NCBI RefSeq assembly: GCF_006716305.1
Contig: NZ_VFOU01000002.1
Span: 124,001-188,000, forward strand
Source: Enteractinococcus coprophilus
GTDB lineage: Bacteria; Actinomycetota; Actinomycetes; Actinomycetales; Micrococcaceae
Length of the DNA: 64,000 bases
Direction of reading: 5' to 3'
Shown: piece after piece, positions 27,470 through 35,152 of the stretch
How the letters are laid out: the number at the start of each line of letters is the position of its first letter
Position numbering within the stretch: the first letter of the stretch is position 1
Notes under the pieces: generated by a model
What the model saw: only the letters and a program-made list of their open reading frames with translations
Told to the model about the DNA's origin: nothing
The model's database searches: none
Position numbers and translations under genes: made by a program

Positions 27470-28508
27470 CTAAATCGTGGCAGCATCAATCACAAACCGG
27501 TAGCGGACAGCGGACTCTACGACGCGGTCATACGCTTCGGTGACTTCGTCGGCTGTGATGACTTCAACCTGGGCGGTGATCCCATGGGCCGCTGAGAAGT
27601 CCAACATTTCCTGAGTCTCGCGGATGCCGCCGATATTGGATCCGGCAATCGATCGGCGCCGGGAGGTGAGGGCGGAGACCTGGAAGGCCTGTGGGGCAAC
27701 TGGGAGGCCAACAAAAACCAGTGTGCCATCGAGTCGTAGGGTATGCAGCAGTGCGGTGATGTCGAGATCTGCAGACACGGTATTGATGATCAGATCGAAG
27801 CTGCCACGTAGTGCTTTGAGAGTGTCTGGTTCACTCATGGCACGGTAGTCAGAGGCACCGAAACGACGTCCGTCGGCCTCTTTGGCACGCGTCTGTGAGA
27901 TGACCGTGACATCAGCTCCCATCGCGTGGGCATATTGTACAGCCATATGACCCAACCCGCCCATCCCGATAACTGCAACTCGTCTGCCCGGTCCGGGGCG
28001 ATAGTGACGTAGCGGTGAATAGGTGGTGATACCGGCGCACGGTAGGGGAGCGGCGGATTCCGGTGACAATGTGTCAGGAATACGCAGCACGTACGGTTCT
28101 CGAACGACAATGTGGGTGGAGTACCCGCCGTAGGTGATATTGCCGTCGCCGTCTTTGGAGTTATAGGTCATGGTCTTGTGGTTGCAGAACTGTTCCTCGC
28201 CACTACGGCAGGCGTCGCACGCACCGCAGGAGTCAACAAAACACCCGACTCCGACTCGATCACCGGGTTTGAAAGTGGTGACTGCTGAACCGACTTCGGT
28301 CACGATGCCGGCAATCTCATGGCCGGGCACCATCGGGTAGGTGCCCGGTGACCAATCGTCACGGGCATTGTGAATATCTGAGTGACAGATGCCAACGTAC
28401 GCAATTTTGATGAGTACATCAGCGGCGTAGCGCTCGGCGGCTGATGATGCCGCGTTCAAGTGGTGCGCTGGGGGCTGGGGCCATGAGGGCAGAAACGTCG
28501 AATCTCAT
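27470..28508 (-). pseudogene. Zinc-dependent alcohol dehydrogenase, frameshifted near the N-terminus
   Basis: Medium-chain dehydrogenase of the NAD(P)-dependent CAD/YahK-like group. The long frame (to 27470) carries the catalytic zinc site GICHSDIH and GHEIAGIV, the structural zinc cysteines CGACDACRSGEEQFC and the cofactor site GMGGLGHMAVQYA. The family's N-terminal residues are missing from that frame but are found one frame over: from the ATG at 28508 the sequence reads MRFDVSALMAPAPSAPL, then RGIISRRALRR and a TGA. Removing one C from the CGCCGC at about 28422-28427 (plus strand GCGGCG) would restore an intact protein (RALRADVLIKIAYVGICH). It is therefore either a recent inactivating insertion or a sequence error. 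No in-frame start of the long frame has a ribosome-binding site. Confidence 0.75.
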
Positions 28509-28573
28509 GGTCTATCTCTACCAGACTCCATTGAACGAAGAATGTGATGGATCAAGTGTGCGCTAACGCTGTT

Positions 28574-28616
28574 AAAAACCCCTGCGGTGGCACCATTGTG
28601 GCGCCACCGCAGGGGT
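28574..28616 (-). terminator. Terminator of the NlpC/P60 gene
   Basis: Perfect 14-bp stem ACCCCTGCGGTGGC / GCCACCGCAGGGGT, loop 11, followed on the minus strand by TTTTTAAC, 24 bases past the stop. Confidence 0.92.
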
Positions 28617-28639
28617 CTGGGTACCCTTACTGGGCAGGT

Positions 28640-29497
28640 TTAGTACCGGGCAGCAGTATTGAGAGGTGCGTTGTACTTCATGTATGTGGACAACGAGTCA
28701 ACGGTAATACCGGCTTTTGGATTACGGGCCTGTGCAATCTTGCCATCACCCACGTAAACCGCAACATGGTAGATGCCAGATGCTGATCCATTATTAGACC
28801 AGAACACCAGATCCCCAGCCTGCAGATTCTTTAGCGAGACGTAGGAATTGGCTCCGTTGTACTGAGCAGACGAAGTACGCGGCAGGTTGATACCAGCTGC
28901 CGCGAACGCAGCCTTGGTAAAGCCCGAGCAGTCATATGCGCTCGGACCGTTACCGCCGTACCGATAGCTAGCACCCGAGTTCACGATACTGACTGCTTTG
29001 CTAACTGCAGCTGCCTTGGGGCCGGAGGCAGAAACCGATGCGGTCGATACTGAGCTTGACGCGCTGGCAAGCTGTGCGGTGTCGGAAGAAGTACCCTGTG
29101 CGCTGTTTGAGGAGCTCGATGAGGAGGAAGACGACCCCGACAGTTGTAGGACATCGCCGGGGTAGATAATTGACGAGGCCGACAGACCGTTGGCGCCCAT
29201 TAGTGCGTCAAGGGGAACACCCTGCGAACGTGCGATAGCGGAAAGGGTGTCACCGGACTGCACAGTATATGTGCCAGCCGAGGCCGAGCTCTGTGAAGTG
29301 GTGCTGGCCTGGGAGCCGCTCGGGGCCGGTACATCGTCAAGGGCCGCATTGGCCGGAGCCATGCCGAAGAAGGATGCGCTCGCTGCAGTTGCTAGGCTTG
29401 CGACACCTAGCGAGAACTTTTTACTCCGCGTGGAGCGCAGCGCTAGAGCTGCTACTTTTTCGGCTTCGATGCGTGCTCGACGAGTGGGGTAAGACAT
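28640..29497 (-). CDS. Secreted LysM - NlpC/P60 peptidoglycan hydrolase
   Basis: 285 residues. An N-terminal signal region (charged MSYPTRRAR, hydrophobic core, cleavage near APANA) leads to a LysM domain (YTVQSGDTLSAIARSQGVPLD), a Ser-rich linker, and a C-terminal NlpC/P60 domain. The catalytic Cys is in GPSAYDCSGFTKAAF, the His in GIYHVAVYVGDG. It should cleave stem peptides of peptidoglycan, as RipA/CwlS-type hydrolases do in cell separation. The ATG at 29497 is chosen because it begins the typical signal sequence; the frame is open 41 codons further upstream. It has its own terminator. Confidence 0.92.
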   Translation of the reverse strand: MSYPTRRARIEAEKVAALALRSTRSKKFSLGVASLATAASASFFGMAPANAALDDVPAPSGSQASTTSQSSASAGTYTVQSGDTLSAIARSQGVPLDALMGANGLSASSIIYPGDVLQLSGSSSSSSSSSNSAQGTSSDTAQLASASSSVSTASVSASGPKAAAVSKAVSIVNSGASYRYGGNGPSAYDCSGFTKAAFAAAGINLPRTSSAQYNGANSYVSLKNLQAGDLVFWSNNGSASGIYHVAVYVGDGKIAQARNPKAGITVDSLSTYMKYNAPLNTAARY

Positions 29498-29816
29498 TAT
29501 TTTTTCTCTCAAAAGACGACGTATAGCTTTTCCGCATCTGCTCTTCAGACACGGCCGACAACGTGTTGTTATCAGATCGTTATCAAGCGTGGCATCCTTG
29601 TTATTTAATTGCAACCCCACAGAGTGCCGTGGGCGCTCGTAGAAGGTGTGAATCCGCTTGCCTGCAACGATCTACGCCGATCCTCAGAAAACACTGTGAT
29701 TCGACTGAGCGTTACCCAAACGTTATGCAGTGAGGCTGGTAGTTATTGATCTGAGAGTTGAGGTGACTTGGTGATTCGCTCGCCCAGAGGTGCTTTCCGA
29801 GCCACTACCAGGCACA
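29498..29816. other. Divergent intergenic region, NlpC/P60 gene and Nif3-like gene
   Basis: 319 bases with no gene; it must hold both promoters. A small hairpin (CCCCACAGAGTGCCGTGGG) lies near 29616-29634. I looked for the c-di-AMP (ydaO-type) riboswitch often found before actinobacterial wall hydrolases and did not see its conserved blocks. Confidence 0.5.
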
Positions 29817-30731
29817 ATGGTCGATATGGCATCTCCGCAAGATTCATCGCTGACACGCATCCACCCCACTTTGTCACAAGTTCTTGGCGCAATGGAATCG
29901 TTATGGCCACTAAGCCTGCAGGCTGGCTGGGATGCTTCCGGTGTTGTCGCTGGGCGCCCCGAACAACTCATTCAACGTATTCACTGGGCAGTTGATCCCG
30001 TGCAGGCTGTTGCTGATGAGGCAGTCAGTTACGGCGCCGACTTACTCATCACCCACCACCCGCTGTTTCTCAAACCGGTGACCTCCATCGCAGCCACAAC
30101 CTTCAAAGGCAAAGTGGTGCACACGCTCGTAGAGAATTCGTGTGCCTTGATTACAGCGCACACAAACGCAGACTCCGCAGTGGGCGGCGTATCAGACGTC
30201 TTAGCGGAGATTCTTGGGCTCGAAGACATTGTGCCTCTGGCCCCCGCAGATGGCTCGGCCGAAGAAGGTATCGGTCGGGTAGGAACCTTGCAGCACGCCC
30301 TGCGCCTAGAAGACTTCGCAGCTCGGGTCTACAGTGCCATGCCTGCTGTAGCCGGCGGGGTCCGAGTTGCAGGTGATTCCAACGGCATCGTCTCCAAAGT
30401 TGCCATCACGGGGGGAGCTGGAGACAGTCTCTTCGACGCTGTCCGAGAACATGAAGCCGATGTGTATATCACAGCTGATCTGCGGCATCATCCTGCTTCT
30501 GAAGCTCGCGAACAGGCGATGCTTAGTGGCGATCGACCCTACCTGATTGATGTCTCCCATTTCGCTTCTGAATGGTTGTGGTTACCCACCGGCGCCAAGG
30601 CCCTGGAGCGCGCACTAGCGGACGAGGGCTACACCGTAACCACAGCCGTCTCTGCGCTGAACACCGATCCCTGGGACTTTATTTTGACCTCGGGCGACGA
30701 TACTAAAACGATCACGAGCGAAACGGAATAA
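29817..30731 (+). CDS. Nif3-like dinuclear metal centre protein
   Basis: 304 residues of the Nif3/YbgI family (sometimes named GTP cyclohydrolase I type 2). The two-metal site residues are visible: ITHHPLF, TAHTNAD, and the C-terminal DVSHFASEW. The family is universal, but its reaction is unsettled. ATG at 29817 is taken as start; a GTG at 29790 is the alternative, and neither has a strong site. The next gene, a zinc-ribbon-like coiled coil, begins 3 bases after the stop, a pairing known across actinobacteria. Confidence 0.9.
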   Translation: MVDMASPQDSSLTRIHPTLSQVLGAMESLWPLSLQAGWDASGVVAGRPEQLIQRIHWAVDPVQAVADEAVSYGADLLITHHPLFLKPVTSIAATTFKGKVVHTLVENSCALITAHTNADSAVGGVSDVLAEILGLEDIVPLAPADGSAEEGIGRVGTLQHALRLEDFAARVYSAMPAVAGGVRVAGDSNGIVSKVAITGGAGDSLFDAVREHEADVYITADLRHHPASEAREQAMLSGDRPYLIDVSHFASEWLWLPTGAKALERALADEGYTVTTAVSALNTDPWDFILTSGDDTKTITSETE

Positions 30732-30734
30732 CCG

Positions 30735-31490
30735 ATGGCCATGACTGCGACCCCTGAACAGCAACGAAAACTGCTCGATCTGCAATCACTGGATAGCCAG
30801 TTGAGTCGGGTCCGTACCCAAATCGACAACATCCCGCATGACGAACAACTTCACGCGTTGCGACAGGGTGGAGCGGCAGCCGTGGAGCGCGCGAAAGCTG
30901 CTCAGGCGCGAGTTACCGAACACGAAACTGCAGCGCAGGAAGCCGAACGTGTGGTTGCTGAAACGACGACACGACGTGATGGCATGCAAGCCAAGCTGGA
31001 CGCGGATCAAGTCTCATCCCGTGACGTTCAAGCCGTGACCATGGAAACCGCTGAGTTGACGATACGCATCGCCCACCTTGAAGACGCACAGCTCGAGGCC
31101 TTGCAGACTCTTGAAGAGTCCCAGGCGGCACTCGAGCTGACGCAAGCACAAATCGCTGAAGCACAGCAAGCGGTCAACGTCCGGATCGCTACACTCAATG
31201 AGCAAGGTCAGCAGTTGTCCTTGCAAGGTAAAGAGCTCACCGCCGAGCGGGATCTCATGATCCAAGAGCTACCCGAAGAGCTCGTGGCCGAATATGAACG
31301 GGTACGCGACCGGAACCAGGGAATTGGCGCAATTGAGCTGACCGCCGAAGGGCTATCGGGTGCGGGTCTGCCGCTGGCGCCAGCTGAACTGGCCGAGATC
31401 AAAAACACCCCCGCCAATGAATTGGCCTATTGCCCTGATACCGGCGCGATCATGGTGCGCAGCAGATTAATTCAACATCACACGCAATGA
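30735..31490 (+). CDS. Coiled-coil protein of the C4 zinc-ribbon family, ribbon degenerate
   Basis: 251 residues. About residues 5-190 are a long antiparallel coiled coil (heptads rich in Glu, Gln, Ala). The C-terminus matches the zf-RING_7 ribbon in layout, but the expected CxxC pairs are reduced: the first pair is replaced by LSGAGLPLAP and the second reads YCPDTGAIMVR with a single Cys. Zinc binding is thus doubtful. It is translationally linked to the Nif3-like gene. Its 3' end overlaps the converging yaaA gene by 24 bases. Function unknown. Confidence 0.88.
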   Translation: MAMTATPEQQRKLLDLQSLDSQLSRVRTQIDNIPHDEQLHALRQGGAAAVERAKAAQARVTEHETAAQEAERVVAETTTRRDGMQAKLDADQVSSRDVQAVTMETAELTIRIAHLEDAQLEALQTLEESQAALELTQAQIAEAQQAVNVRIATLNEQGQQLSLQGKELTAERDLMIQELPEELVAEYERVRDRNQGIGAIELTAEGLSGAGLPLAPAELAEIKNTPANELAYCPDTGAIMVRSRLIQHHTQ

Positions 31491-32216
31491 TGCTGCTTTA
31501 CGGTTCGTCGGGGGCACGAGCTCGACCTTATACAGCCCGCTGACGGCCTCGGTGACCTGATCCAGGGAGGAAATCGGACTGCGTGCGTGTTCCTGCAACA
31601 ACCGCCGTGCAACATACCCGCGAGCTTGTTTCGCCCAATGCGAGACCACTTTGAGTTCACCATTGACCCGCTGGAACACATCGATGGTCACGGTGAATAA
31701 CGGAGGACTCTTCCAAAACGGCCGATACGTTGTCGAGCGGCAATCGATCACCGGTCCAGAAGCAAAACCGGCCAGCTGATCTGTGAGCCGCTCCCGCCAC
31801 CAAGTACCCATGGGGCCGAAACCTGGAAGTTTTGCCGTGGCAGGGAAGCGATAGGCCGGGATCGCATCGGATAGTCGAGTCACACCAAACAGTGCCGAAA
31901 ACACCAAGGTGACATCGTCGTCGACATGATCCAACGTCGCATAATCCAACGCGTCGAATAACACTCCGGTGTAGACCTGGAATCCCGGTGCGGTCGGGGC
32001 GTCCAAGATGTGCTGATTTGCTGCGACCTCGTGCTGCAGGGACTTGCCCACGTTGAGTTTTTCATGGGCGTTCGGCAGGCTCGACGTCACCTGGAGCTCT
32101 TGTAAAACGGTCCGGCGTTCCCCGGACATCTCGGGGAAGAGCAGGTCATTGAAATCTAAGGGCTTACCGGTTTCAGGTGGGGTCTTACCTTCGGACGGAG
32201 GTAACAAAATCAGCAT
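31467..32216 (-). CDS. yaaA: Peroxide stress protein YaaA (DUF328)
   Basis: 249 residues, beginning with the family hallmark MLILLPPSEGKT and containing LFSALFGV-like (FSALFGVTRLSDAIPAYR), a DCRSTTYRPFW segment and a basic SHWAKQARGYVARRL stretch. In E. coli YaaA lowers free iron during peroxide stress and binds DNA. The frame is open 56 codons upstream of this ATG, but the added sequence has no family match and would run into the rnpB promoter. It converges with the preceding gene and overlaps it by 24 bases. Confidence 0.92.
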   Translation of the reverse strand: MLILLPPSEGKTPPETGKPLDFNDLLFPEMSGERRTVLQELQVTSSLPNAHEKLNVGKSLQHEVAANQHILDAPTAPGFQVYTGVLFDALDYATLDHVDDDVTLVFSALFGVTRLSDAIPAYRFPATAKLPGFGPMGTWWRERLTDQLAGFASGPVIDCRSTTYRPFWKSPPLFTVTIDVFQRVNGELKVVSHWAKQARGYVARRLLQEHARSPISSLDQVTEAVSGLYKVELVPPTNRKAASLRVMLN

Positions 32217-32277
32217 GAGCGTCAGTTTAGTAGTTCCGATTACGTATGCTGACCAATCTTGGCTAAAATGAGATGTT

Positions 32278-32637
32278 CGGGATGGAGCTGCGGATGATCG
32301 CGACTTACGTCGAGGAAAGTCCGGACACCACAGGGCAGGATGGTGGGTAACACCCACTCGGAGCAATCCGCAGGCCAGTGCCACAGAAAGTAGACCGCCC
32401 CAGGTGCTGGGGTAAGGGTGAAAGGGTGGAGTAAGAGACCACCAGCGGGCGTGGTGACACGCTCGGCTCGGTAAACCCCATCCGGTGCAAGATCAAGCAG
32501 AACACGTTATGAGGCGGCCCGCCCAGTGTTCGGGTTGATCGCTTGAGTCCCGCGGCGACGCGGTGACCAGATAGATGATCATCACCCGGATGAGGAATCG
32601 TTCGGGCACAGAATCCGGCTTATAGCACTCCATCCCG
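32278..32637 (+). ncRNA. rnpB: RNase P RNA, bacterial class A
   Basis: About 360 nt. The 5' GGGATGGAG pairs with the 3' CTCCATCCC (P1). Universal core elements are present in order: GAGGAAAGTCCGGAC, the CAGGGCAGGATGGTGGGTAAC region, ACAGAAAGTAGACCGCC, GGTAAGGGTGAAAGGGTG, GTAAGAGACCACCAGC, GGTAAACCCCATC and, near the 3' end, AGATAGATGATC and CAGAATCCGGCTTATAG. A -10-like TAAAAT lies at 32264-32269, 9 bases upstream. It is the catalytic subunit that matures tRNA 5' ends. Ends are accurate to a few bases. Confidence 0.95.
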
Positions 32638-32668
32638 TTTAAGCTTCCCCGGCTCGTGAAAGAACACA

Positions 32669-33397
32669 GTGTCCCAGTCTCAAAAAAGCTCACTCTTAAC
32701 CAAGCTGCCCTTGCCGATCCTGATCCTAGTGGTCGGCATTTACTTCGTAGCGACCTACGTGTTTCCAACGGAACAAGAACAACACTACGTTCCGCAAGAA
32801 GGCACCGCGTTAGAACAGCTCGAGACACTGGAGATTAAAGGTCGTGCCCCGAAAACCGGCTACAGCCGGGACCAGTTTGGCAACGGTTGGTTGGACCCGG
32901 ATGGCAATGGCTGCGACGGGCGCAATGACGTCCTGCAGCGCGACCTCGACAATGCGACACTGGCTGACAACGGATGCACCGTGCTTAGCGGCGTGCTGGA
33001 TGACCCCTTCACCGGGGAGACCATCAACTTCTTGCGCGGCCCAGGAACCTCATCGGACGTACAGATCGATCACGTGGTAGCGCTGTCAGATTCCTGGCAG
33101 AAAGGCGCCCAGGAGCTTTCGGAAGAACAGCGCAAGCGGTTTGCCAACGATCCGCTGAACCTGTTGGCCGTAGATGGTCCTGCGAATCAGCAAAAATCGG
33201 ATGCCGATGCGGCCACGTGGCTGCCGCCGAACAAAGCGTTCCGCTGCGAATTTGTGGCAATCCAAACCGCAGTCAAGGCCAAATACGACCTGTGGATCAC
33301 GCAGGCGGAATACGATGCCATCCGAAACGTGTTACATGAGTGTCCCACCCAGTCCGTTTACACCACGGAAGATGAGCTGCCGGTTCTTCGCCAGTAG
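32669..33397 (+). CDS. Membrane-anchored or secreted HNH endonuclease family protein (DUF1524-like)
   Basis: 242 residues from a GTG start. One membrane segment (about 12-32) is followed by a secreted domain of the GmrSD-C/DUF1524 HNH type: a DGNGCDGRNDVLQRDL segment, the HNH core IDHVVALSDSWQKGA, then NDPLNLLAVDGPANQQKSDAD and WLPPNK. Extracellular actinobacterial members of this family are presumed non-specific nucleases used for nutrient DNA. A weak GAAAGAA ribosome-binding site precedes the GTG. There are paired cysteines (C85, C98 and others), consistent with an exported protein. Confidence 0.85.
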   Translation: MSQSQKSSLLTKLPLPILILVVGIYFVATYVFPTEQEQHYVPQEGTALEQLETLEIKGRAPKTGYSRDQFGNGWLDPDGNGCDGRNDVLQRDLDNATLADNGCTVLSGVLDDPFTGETINFLRGPGTSSDVQIDHVVALSDSWQKGAQELSEEQRKRFANDPLNLLAVDGPANQQKSDADAATWLPPNKAFRCEFVAIQTAVKAKYDLWITQAEYDAIRNVLHECPTQSVYTTEDELPVLRQ

Positions 33398-33520
33398 CGG
33401 CAGAATTATAGACGGCAACATAAAACAGGTATCCTGTGGCGTGTAAACGCTAAGATGGGAATGTTTTCCATAAGGATGGCTTCTCCGCCATTCGCACACT
33501 CTGCAGAAAAGGACCACATC

Positions 33521-35008
33521 GTGGCAGATATCACCGCCAGCACGCAGGAGACTCTACAACAGTGGAGCGAACGTGAACAGTTGGCTGAGCAAATGGTTCC
33601 GATTATTGGTTCGTTGTACCGCAACAACAATGTCGTGGTTTCCATTTACGGTCGAAGCCTCGTCCACACCTCGGTAGTCGACATTCTCAAAGCTCACCGC
33701 TTTGCTCGTCAGGTCGATGAAAACATCCTGCCGGTTGAAGATTCTTTTGCCATCTTGCAGGCGATGTCAGAGCTCAACCTGGGCGCTGGCTCGGTTGATC
33801 TGGCTCGTATGGTCAACAAATTCCGCGAAAACGGCGGTGATGTCAAAGACTTCGTTCGCACTGAACTAGCCGACATCGTCGATAAAAACGGTGAAGGCCT
33901 TGGCGAATCCACCGATATCGTGCTCTACGGTTTCGGTCGCATCGGTCGTCTGCTCGCCCGCATTCTGCTCGATGGTGCCGGCGGCGGTACTAAACTGCGT
34001 CTGCGCGCCATCGTAGTCCGTCGCAACTCAGAAGATGATATTCACAAACGCGCATCTATGCTGCGTCGCGACTCGGTCCACGGTGCATTCAACGGCACCA
34101 TCGAAGTCGATGATCAAGCCAACACCATCACCGCTAACGGCACCCAAATCCAGGTGATTTATGCCTCGAACCCAGCCGAAATCGACTACACCGAATATGG
34201 CATCAACAACGCCATCGTGATTGACAATACCGGTGTCTGGCGCGATGAAGAAGGCTTGGGCCAGCACCTGCAGGCCAAAGGCACTTCCAAGGTCATTCTG
34301 ACCGCCCCAGGTAAAGGCAACCTGAAGAACATTGTTTACGGTGTCAACTCCGATGACATCACCGCAGAAGACACCATCCTGACCGCGGCCTCCTGTACTA
34401 CCAACGCGATCACCCCGGTCCTCAAGGTCATCAACGATGAGTACGGCATTCACCACGGTCACGTCGAAACCGTACACGCCTACACCAACGACCAGAACCT
34501 GATCGACAACTTCCACAAGGGCTCCCGCCGTGGACGCGCAGCCGCCCTGAACATGGTGCTGACCGAAACCGGTGCAGCAACCGCCGTAGCCAAAGCACTG
34601 CCAGAGCTCTCCGGCAAACTCTCGGGCAACGCAATCCGCGTACCAACCCCGAACGTGTCGATGGCCATCTTGAACCTACAGCTCGACGGTCAGACCTCCA
34701 AGGATGAGATCAATGCTCGTCTGCGTCAGGAATCCCTGACCGGTGACTTGAGCAAACAGATCGACTACATCTACTCCCACGATGCAGTCTCCACCGACTT
34801 TGTTGGCTCCGAGCGCGCCGGTGTGGTCGATGGTCTTGCCACCATCGTCAATGAAGGCTCCAACGGCGGATCCAACCTGATCCTCTACGTCTGGTACGAC
34901 AACGAATTCGGGTACTCAACCCAGGTTGTTCGCGCTGTTGAGAAAATGGCTGGCGAAAACATTCCAGTTTTCCCAAAGAGCCAGTTAGCTGCTACCGCTA
35001 AAGCCTAA
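33521..35008 (+). CDS. gap: Glyceraldehyde-3-phosphate dehydrogenase, long form
   Basis: 495 residues. The GAPDH core starts only at about residue 128 (DIVLYGFGRIGRLLARILL) and holds the active-site Cys in TAASCTTNAITPVLKV and the NAD-binding and C-terminal WYDNEFGYS motifs. About 125 residues precede it, an extension found in a subgroup of bacterial GAPDHs of unknown purpose. The GTG start at 33521 has AAAGGA 7 bases upstream; the frame is open to 33455 without such a site. The coding sequence has strongly C-ending codons, suggesting high expression. It has its own terminator. Confidence 0.92.
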   Translation: MADITASTQETLQQWSEREQLAEQMVPIIGSLYRNNNVVVSIYGRSLVHTSVVDILKAHRFARQVDENILPVEDSFAILQAMSELNLGAGSVDLARMVNKFRENGGDVKDFVRTELADIVDKNGEGLGESTDIVLYGFGRIGRLLARILLDGAGGGTKLRLRAIVVRRNSEDDIHKRASMLRRDSVHGAFNGTIEVDDQANTITANGTQIQVIYASNPAEIDYTEYGINNAIVIDNTGVWRDEEGLGQHLQAKGTSKVILTAPGKGNLKNIVYGVNSDDITAEDTILTAASCTTNAITPVLKVINDEYGIHHGHVETVHAYTNDQNLIDNFHKGSRRGRAAALNMVLTETGAATAVAKALPELSGKLSGNAIRVPTPNVSMAILNLQLDGQTSKDEINARLRQESLTGDLSKQIDYIYSHDAVSTDFVGSERAGVVDGLATIVNEGSNGGSNLILYVWYDNEFGYSTQVVRAVEKMAGENIPVFPKSQLAATAKA

Positions 35009-35022
35009 ACGCTAACTTTACG

Positions 35023-35057
35023 AAAATGAGGCCGTCCAATGGGCGGCCTCATTTTCT
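35023..35057 (+). terminator. Terminator of the GAPDH gene
   Basis: 15-bp stem AAAATGAGGCCGTCC / GGGCGGCCTCATTTT (one wobble) with a 3-base loop, 14 bases past the stop. Confidence 0.92.
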
Positions 35058-35152
35058 TGGGCGCATTTGCACGCCAAGAATCCATCCATTGCCTCCTAGA
35101 CACCACCAACATACGAAGCTTGAGCCAGACTCAAGCATCGAGAAAAACTCAC

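Noticed and set aside
28415-28435. Programmed +1 frameshift in the alcohol dehydrogenase gene
   Set aside because: A TGA follows CGC as in RF2-type sites, but there is no slippery CTT codon or upstream Shine-Dalgarno stimulator and no reason for regulation; a plain mutation or read error is simpler.
29498-29760. c-di-AMP (ydaO-type) riboswitch before the NlpC/P60 gene
   Set aside because: The location is typical, but I could not find the conserved blocks on the transcribed strand; a GGTGTGAATCC on the other strand alone is not enough.
32493-32828. Open frame on the minus strand across rnpB
   Set aside because: It overlaps the RNase P RNA and the start of the HNH gene; the RNA is certain and the frame is not protein-like.
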